From: Aeromicrobium sp. Root344
GTDB lineage: Bacteria; Actinomycetota; Actinomycetes; Propionibacteriales; Nocardioidaceae
DNA: 64,000 bases
Reading direction: 5' to 3'
Assembly: GCF_001425755.1 (NCBI RefSeq)
Contig: NZ_LMDH01000001.1
Coordinates: forward strand, 2,223,802 to 2,287,801
In this document: positions 60,895-64,000 of the stretch, piece by piece
Layout: every line of letters begins with the position of its first letter
How positions within the stretch are numbered: the first letter of the stretch is position 1
The notes under the pieces: model-generated
Told to the model about the DNA's origin: nothing
Database searches by the model: none
Seen by the model: the letters and a program-made list of their open reading frames with translations, nothing else
Translations under genes and position numbers: made by a program

Positions 60895-60900
60895 GCGCCC

Positions 60901-60906
60901 AACCTA
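60901..60906 (-). promoter_or_regulatory. leaderless-type -10 element
   Basis: On the minus strand TAGGTT stands six bases before the GNAT ATG at 60894. Confidence 0.55.
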
Positions 60907-60913
60907 TCGAAAG

Positions 60914-60935
60914 GAGCCTCGACCACCGGTGGCTC
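60914..60935. repeat. hairpin at the otsA 3' end, REP-like
   Basis: GAGCC and GGCTC flank a centre that contains CCACCGGTGG (60923-60932), itself a perfect palindrome. It touches the otsA stop codon and occupies the gap before the GNAT promoter. It may be a terminator or a short dispersed repeat. Confidence 0.4.
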
Positions 60936-62361
60936 AGACGGGGCGGGGGTTCTTGGCGTGCGGGTTGCGGTCCATCGTCAGCTCGCGCAGGAAGTTGGCC
61001 GCCCAGAGCTCGATGTCGTTCTCCATGACCTGCTTGCGCATCGCCTTCATGCGGCGGGCGTTCTCGCGCGGGCTGGCGTTGATCGCCGCGAGCATCATGC
61101 CCTTCATGCCGTTGATGTCGTGCGGGTTGACCTGGTAGGCCGACTTGAGCTCCGACGCCGCCCCGGCGAACTCGCTCAGCACCAGGGCGCCGCGGTCGTC
61201 GTAACGGCACGCGACGTACTCCTTGGCGACGAGGTTCATGCCGTCGCGCAGCGGCGTGACGACCATGACGTCGGCAGCCCGGTAGAGCGCGGCCATCTCG
61301 GCGCGCGGGTAGGACGCGTGGAGGTAGGTCACGGGCTGCTGGCCGATGCGTGCGACGTCGCCGTTGATGCGCCCGACGAGCCGGTTGATGTCGTCGCGGA
61401 GGATCTTGTACTGGTCGACGCGCTCGCGCGACGGGGTCGCGACCTGCACGAACACCGCGTCGTCGACGTGCAGCGAGCCGTCGCTGATGAGCTCGCCGAA
61501 CGCACGGAGCCGCTGGCGCAGGCCCTTGGTGTAGTCGAGCCTGTCGATGCCCAGCAGCATGGTCTTCGGGTTGCCGAGGCTCTCGCGGATCTCGGCGGCG
61601 CGGGCGATGACCTCGGGCGTACGGGCGAGCTCCTCGAAGCCGGCCGCGTCGATCGAGATCGGGTAGGCCTGCGCGAGGACGGTGCGTCCATCGGGCAGGT
61701 AGATCATGTCGCGGTGCGTCTTGTGGCCGACCCGCTGGCGGACGAGGCGCACGAAGTTCTGCGCCGCGCCGGGCATCTGGAAGCCGACCAGGTCCGCGCC
61801 GAGCAGCCCCTCGAGGATCTGACGGCGCCACGGCAGCTGCTGGAACAGCTCGGCCGGCGGGAACGGGATGTGCAGGAAGAAGCCGATGCGCAGGTCGGGG
61901 CGGAGCTCGCGCAGCATCGTGGGCACGAGCTGCAGCTGGTAGTCCTGCACCCACACGACGGCGTCGGGCTTGGCGACCTTGGCTGCCCGCTCGGCAAAGC
62001 GACGGTTGACCCGGACGTACGCGTCCCACCACTCGCGGTGGAACTCCGGCGGCGCGACGACGTCGTGGTAGAGAGGCCAGAGCGTCGAGTTGGAGAAGCC
62101 CTCGTAGTACTCGGCGACCTCCTCCTCGCTCAGGTGGACCGGCACGAGGTGCAGGCCGTTGTGCTCGAACGGCTTGAGCTTCTCGTCGGCCGCACCGTGC
62201 CAGCCGATCCACGCGCCACCGTTGCGACGCATCACGGGCTCGAGGGCGGTGACCAGGCCGCCGGGGGAGGTGCGCCACATCGTGCCGCCGTCGGGTGACG
62301 TCACCCGGTCGACGGGCAGACGGTTGGCGATCACCACGAAGTCTGCGGTTCCCGTCACCAT
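60934..62361 (-). CDS. otsA: trehalose-6-phosphate synthase
   Basis: The 475-residue GT20 enzyme has FVVIANRLPVDR at the N-terminus, the SPGGLVTALEPVMR glucose-phosphate loop, WVQDYQLQLVPTMLRELRPDLRIGFFLHIPFPP, LLGIDRLDYTKGLRQRLRAF and the UDP-glucose site PLRDGMNLVAKEYVACR. It makes trehalose 6-phosphate from a nucleoside-diphosphate glucose and glucose 6-phosphate. No OtsB is adjacent. It starts seven bases after a leaderless-type -10. Confidence 0.95.
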   Translation of the reverse strand: MVTGTADFVVIANRLPVDRVTSPDGGTMWRTSPGGLVTALEPVMRRNGGAWIGWHGAADEKLKPFEHNGLHLVPVHLSEEEVAEYYEGFSNSTLWPLYHDVVAPPEFHREWWDAYVRVNRRFAERAAKVAKPDAVVWVQDYQLQLVPTMLRELRPDLRIGFFLHIPFPPAELFQQLPWRRQILEGLLGADLVGFQMPGAAQNFVRLVRQRVGHKTHRDMIYLPDGRTVLAQAYPISIDAAGFEELARTPEVIARAAEIRESLGNPKTMLLGIDRLDYTKGLRQRLRAFGELISDGSLHVDDAVFVQVATPSRERVDQYKILRDDINRLVGRINGDVARIGQQPVTYLHASYPRAEMAALYRAADVMVVTPLRDGMNLVAKEYVACRYDDRGALVLSEFAGAASELKSAYQVNPHDINGMKGMMLAAINASPRENARRMKAMRKQVMENDIELWAANFLRELTMDRNPHAKNPRPV

Positions 62362-62368
62362 GTCCGGC

Positions 62369-62374
62369 AGCCTA
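62369..62374 (-). promoter_or_regulatory. leaderless-type -10 element
   Basis: On the minus strand TAGGCT stands seven bases before the otsA ATG at 62361. Confidence 0.6.
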
Positions 62375-62391
62375 GCGGTGTGTGTCGAGGC

Positions 62392-63381
62392 TCACCTGCC
62401 GGCGACACCCAGCTGGTCGAGGATCGTTGCCATCTGACGCATGATCGAGACCGTCTCGTCGAGGGGGAGCAGGTCCGACTCGGTTGCTCCGGCGCGCAGG
62501 CACGCGGCGACCTCCTCGATCTCATGCGCATACCCGTGACCGGTGACCGGCTCGCTGATCGTGTCGACCGTGCCGTCGTGCCAGTGCGTGAACGAGGTCG
62601 CGGTGGGGAAGCGGGACGGCACCTCGATGAGCCCGGCGTCGCCGGCGATCGACGCGCGATTGTCGGTGTGGGCGACCTGGGTCCAGGAGATGCTCGCGAC
62701 GGCTCCGCTGTCGTACGTGAGCGTGGCTCCGCCGCTGACGTCGATGCCCTCGTCCGACAGCGTCCCCGCAGCCACGATCCCAGCCGGCTCGCCGAGGATC
62801 AGGTGCGCGAACGTCAGCGAGTAGACGCCGACGTCGAGCAGCGCGCTCGCCCCGAGCGCCGGGTCCCAGAGTCGTGCCGTCGTGGCCGGGCCGACGAATC
62901 CGCGGGCGGCCCTGAGCTCGCCGAGCGTCCCGAGGGCTCCGCCGGTGGCCAGCTCGGCGACCCGGCGGATGTTGGGGTTGGCCCGCATCGCCATCGCCTC
63001 GGCGAAGAACAGCCCGCGCGTACGGGCCTCGGCCACGAGCGCCTCCGCGTCGGCGGGGTTCATCGTGAGCGCCTTCTCGCACAGCACCGCCTTGCCGCCC
63101 TCGAAGCACGTCATGACGTCCTCGGCGTGGCGGCTGTGCGGGGTCGCGACATAGATGACGTCGACGTCGGGGTCGGCGGCCAGCTCCTCGTACGACCCGT
63201 GTGCCCGCGCCGCGCCGAAGCGGTCGGCGAACCTGCGGGCGGCATCGAGCCGGCGCGAGCCCACCGCCGCGAGCTCGTTGCCCTCGACGAGGGCCAGCTC
63301 GCGCACGAACGACTCCGCGATGCGACCTGTGGCCAGGATCCCCCACCGGATGGACGTACGTGTCCCCGAATCGGTCGTCAT
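62392..63381 (-). CDS. Gfo/Idh/MocA family oxidoreductase
   Basis: The 329-residue protein has a Rossmann N-terminus (IRWGILATGRIAESFVREL), the substrate-site block VLCEKALTMNPADAEALV and a C-terminal domain with LLDVGVYSLTFAHLILGEP typical of the dihydrodiol-dehydrogenase-like subgroup. It oxidises a sugar-like or cyclic substrate that cannot be named. It is unrelated in position to the inositol cluster. It lies 30 bases beyond otsA on the minus strand (upstream of it) and may be cotranscribed. Confidence 0.82.
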   Translation of the reverse strand: MTTDSGTRTSIRWGILATGRIAESFVRELALVEGNELAAVGSRRLDAARRFADRFGAARAHGSYEELAADPDVDVIYVATPHSRHAEDVMTCFEGGKAVLCEKALTMNPADAEALVAEARTRGLFFAEAMAMRANPNIRRVAELATGGALGTLGELRAARGFVGPATTARLWDPALGASALLDVGVYSLTFAHLILGEPAGIVAAGTLSDEGIDVSGGATLTYDSGAVASISWTQVAHTDNRASIAGDAGLIEVPSRFPTATSFTHWHDGTVDTISEPVTGHGYAHEIEEVAACLRAGATESDLLPLDETVSIMRQMATILDQLGVAGR

Positions 63382-63409
63382 GAGACACAGCCTGCCATTC
63401 GGCGAAGCA

Positions 63410-63427
63410 AATGACACCGGTGTGATT
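63410..63427. promoter_or_regulatory. 18-bp inverted repeat over the DUF3263 promoter
   Basis: The core ACACCGGTGT is a perfect palindrome and the flanks AAT and ATT extend it with one mismatched pair. It overlaps a -35-like ATGACA (63411-63416) placed 18 bases before TAGAAT. Confidence 0.55.
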
Positions 63428-63434
63428 CGTGCCC

Positions 63435-63440
63435 TAGAAT
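63435..63440 (+). promoter_or_regulatory. leaderless-type -10 element
   Basis: TAGAAT lies seven bases before ATG 63448. Confidence 0.65.
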
Positions 63441-63447
63441 CAATGGC

Positions 63448-63744
63448 ATGAGCGCCGTGGAGAAGTCGAACGCCGGAGCGCCGGCAGCCGCTGAATCGCT
63501 GTCGGAGCGCGACCGCGAGATCCTGGCGCTCGAGCGGCTGTGGTGGCAGTACGCGGGTGCCAAGGAGCAGGCGATCCGCGACAAGTTCGACATGTCGGCC
63601 ACGCGTTACTACCAGGTGCTCAACGCCCTGATCGACCGTGAGGACGCACTCGCGTACGATCCACTCCTGGTCAAGCGTCTTCGCCGCCTGCGCGCCCAGC
63701 GCCAGCGCAGCCGTTCGGCCAGGCGTCTCGGCATCGACCTCTGA
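63448..63744 (+). CDS. DUF3263 domain protein
   Basis: The 98-residue protein matches DUF3263: SLSERDREILALERLWWQYAGAKEQAIRDKFDMSATRYYQVLNALIDREDALAYDPLLVKRLRRLR, followed by a basic tail. The central part looks like a helix-turn-helix, so DNA binding is plausible. In many actinobacteria it precedes a LytR_C-type membrane protein, as here after eight bases. Confidence 0.88.
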   Translation: MSAVEKSNAGAPAAAESLSERDREILALERLWWQYAGAKEQAIRDKFDMSATRYYQVLNALIDREDALAYDPLLVKRLRRLRAQRQRSRSARRLGIDL

Positions 63745-63752
63745 AGGTTCCC

Positions 63753-64000
63753 ATGGACCACCGCAGGACCCCGACCGGCAAGGCATACGTACCCGCCAGC
63801 TGGTTCATCGTCCTGACGATCATGCTGTGCGTCGGCGCTGCGGGCTGGCTGGGATGGCTGTTCGTCGACGACGACCCGGAGACGGCGCCGACCACCGCCA
63901 CGTCGGCCCCGCCGGCGACCAAGACGACACCGGCTCCCTCGCCGAGCGCAACCACCAAGACGACACCGTCGCCCACGCCGACCCAGACCACCGACCAGCC
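63753..64000 (+). CDS. LytR C-terminal domain-type membrane protein (partial)
   Basis: Only the first 82 codons are present; the gene runs off the window. A short cytoplasmic N-terminus (MDHRRTPTGKAYVPAS) is followed by one membrane helix (about residues 17-38, WFIVLTIMLCVGAAGWLGWLF) and a Thr/Pro/Ala-rich extracytoplasmic linker. This layout and the DUF3263 gene directly upstream match the actinobacterial LytR_C protein of the Rv0430-Rv0431 (VirR) pair, which affects the cell envelope. The diagnostic LytR_C domain is outside the window, so the call rests on synteny. Confidence 0.65.
   Translation, partial: MDHRRTPTGKAYVPASWFIVLTIMLCVGAAGWLGWLFVDDDPETAPTTATSAPPATKTTPAPSPSATTKTTPSPTPTQTTDQ

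Noticed and set aside
60878-62278. Alternative long minus-strand frame over otsA
   Set aside because: It is a frame shadow of otsA, which has all GT20 motifs in the other frame.
1-64000. Prophage, integrative element, CRISPR array or insertion sequence
   Set aside because: No integrase, transposase, phage structural gene or spaced direct-repeat array was found, and base composition is even throughout.

Overview
The window is GC-rich, densely packed chromosomal DNA from a free-living high-GC actinobacterium. The gene set (inositol, phenylacetate and homogentisate catabolism, Lrp-type regulators, a DinB/mycothiol-type protein, the DUF3263 plus LytR_C pair) and the many leaderless-type promoters would suit the Nocardioides/Aeromicrobium group, but that placement is inference. 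No rRNA, tRNA, CRISPR array, integrase or insertion sequence was seen.

Bases 1-13049 hold a possible small Cys-rich protein and then a myo-inositol catabolic locus: a LacI regulator followed by a long co-directional run of binding protein, permease, ATPase, IolE-like, IolG-like, MmsA/IolA, IolH-like, IolC, an IolJ-type aldolase and IolD, several joined by 4-nt overlaps. A perfect 16-bp palindrome lies inside the promoter of this run. No IolB-like gene is present.

Bases 13151-27477 hold a nucleotide-sugar-epimerase-like protein, a DinB-fold protein, an amine oxidase, a back-to-back pair of paralogous exported membrane proteins, two TetR regulators, an alpha/beta hydrolase operon with a tiny gene coupled to a TetR, an acyl-CoA synthetase, and general PTS parts (HPr, enzyme I, DeoR regulator) without any enzyme II.

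Bases 27481-35464 hold a PPOX protein, an ABC1 kinase, a membrane-anchored adenylate cyclase convergent with a cyclic-nucleotide-binding protein, GalM, an FMN reductase-like protein, a SnoaL-like protein, TetR, ribokinase and an Lrp regulator. Bases 35630-38954 encode a 2-oxo acid (probably branched-chain) dehydrogenase E1a-E1b-E2 operon.

Bases 38959-50799 are an aromatic catabolism zone: EthD-like protein, PaaZ divergent from PaaABCDE with a TetR-type operator between them, a carboxymuconolactone decarboxylase-like protein, TetR, a glutaryl-CoA-type dehydrogenase, homogentisate dioxygenase, an uncharacterised protein and fumarylacetoacetase. The uncharacterised gene sits where a maleylacetoacetate isomerase would be expected.

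Bases 50800-64000 hold an unusual cluster of GTGGA/TCCAC palindromes, an IclR regulator, a GlcD-type oxidase, an AI-2E family permease, an M43 metalloprotease, uracil-DNA glycosylase, two MFS transporters, alanine dehydrogenase with its divergent Lrp regulator, OsmC, a GNAT, OtsA, a Gfo/Idh/MocA oxidoreductase, DUF3263 and the start of a LytR_C-type membrane protein that runs off the end.
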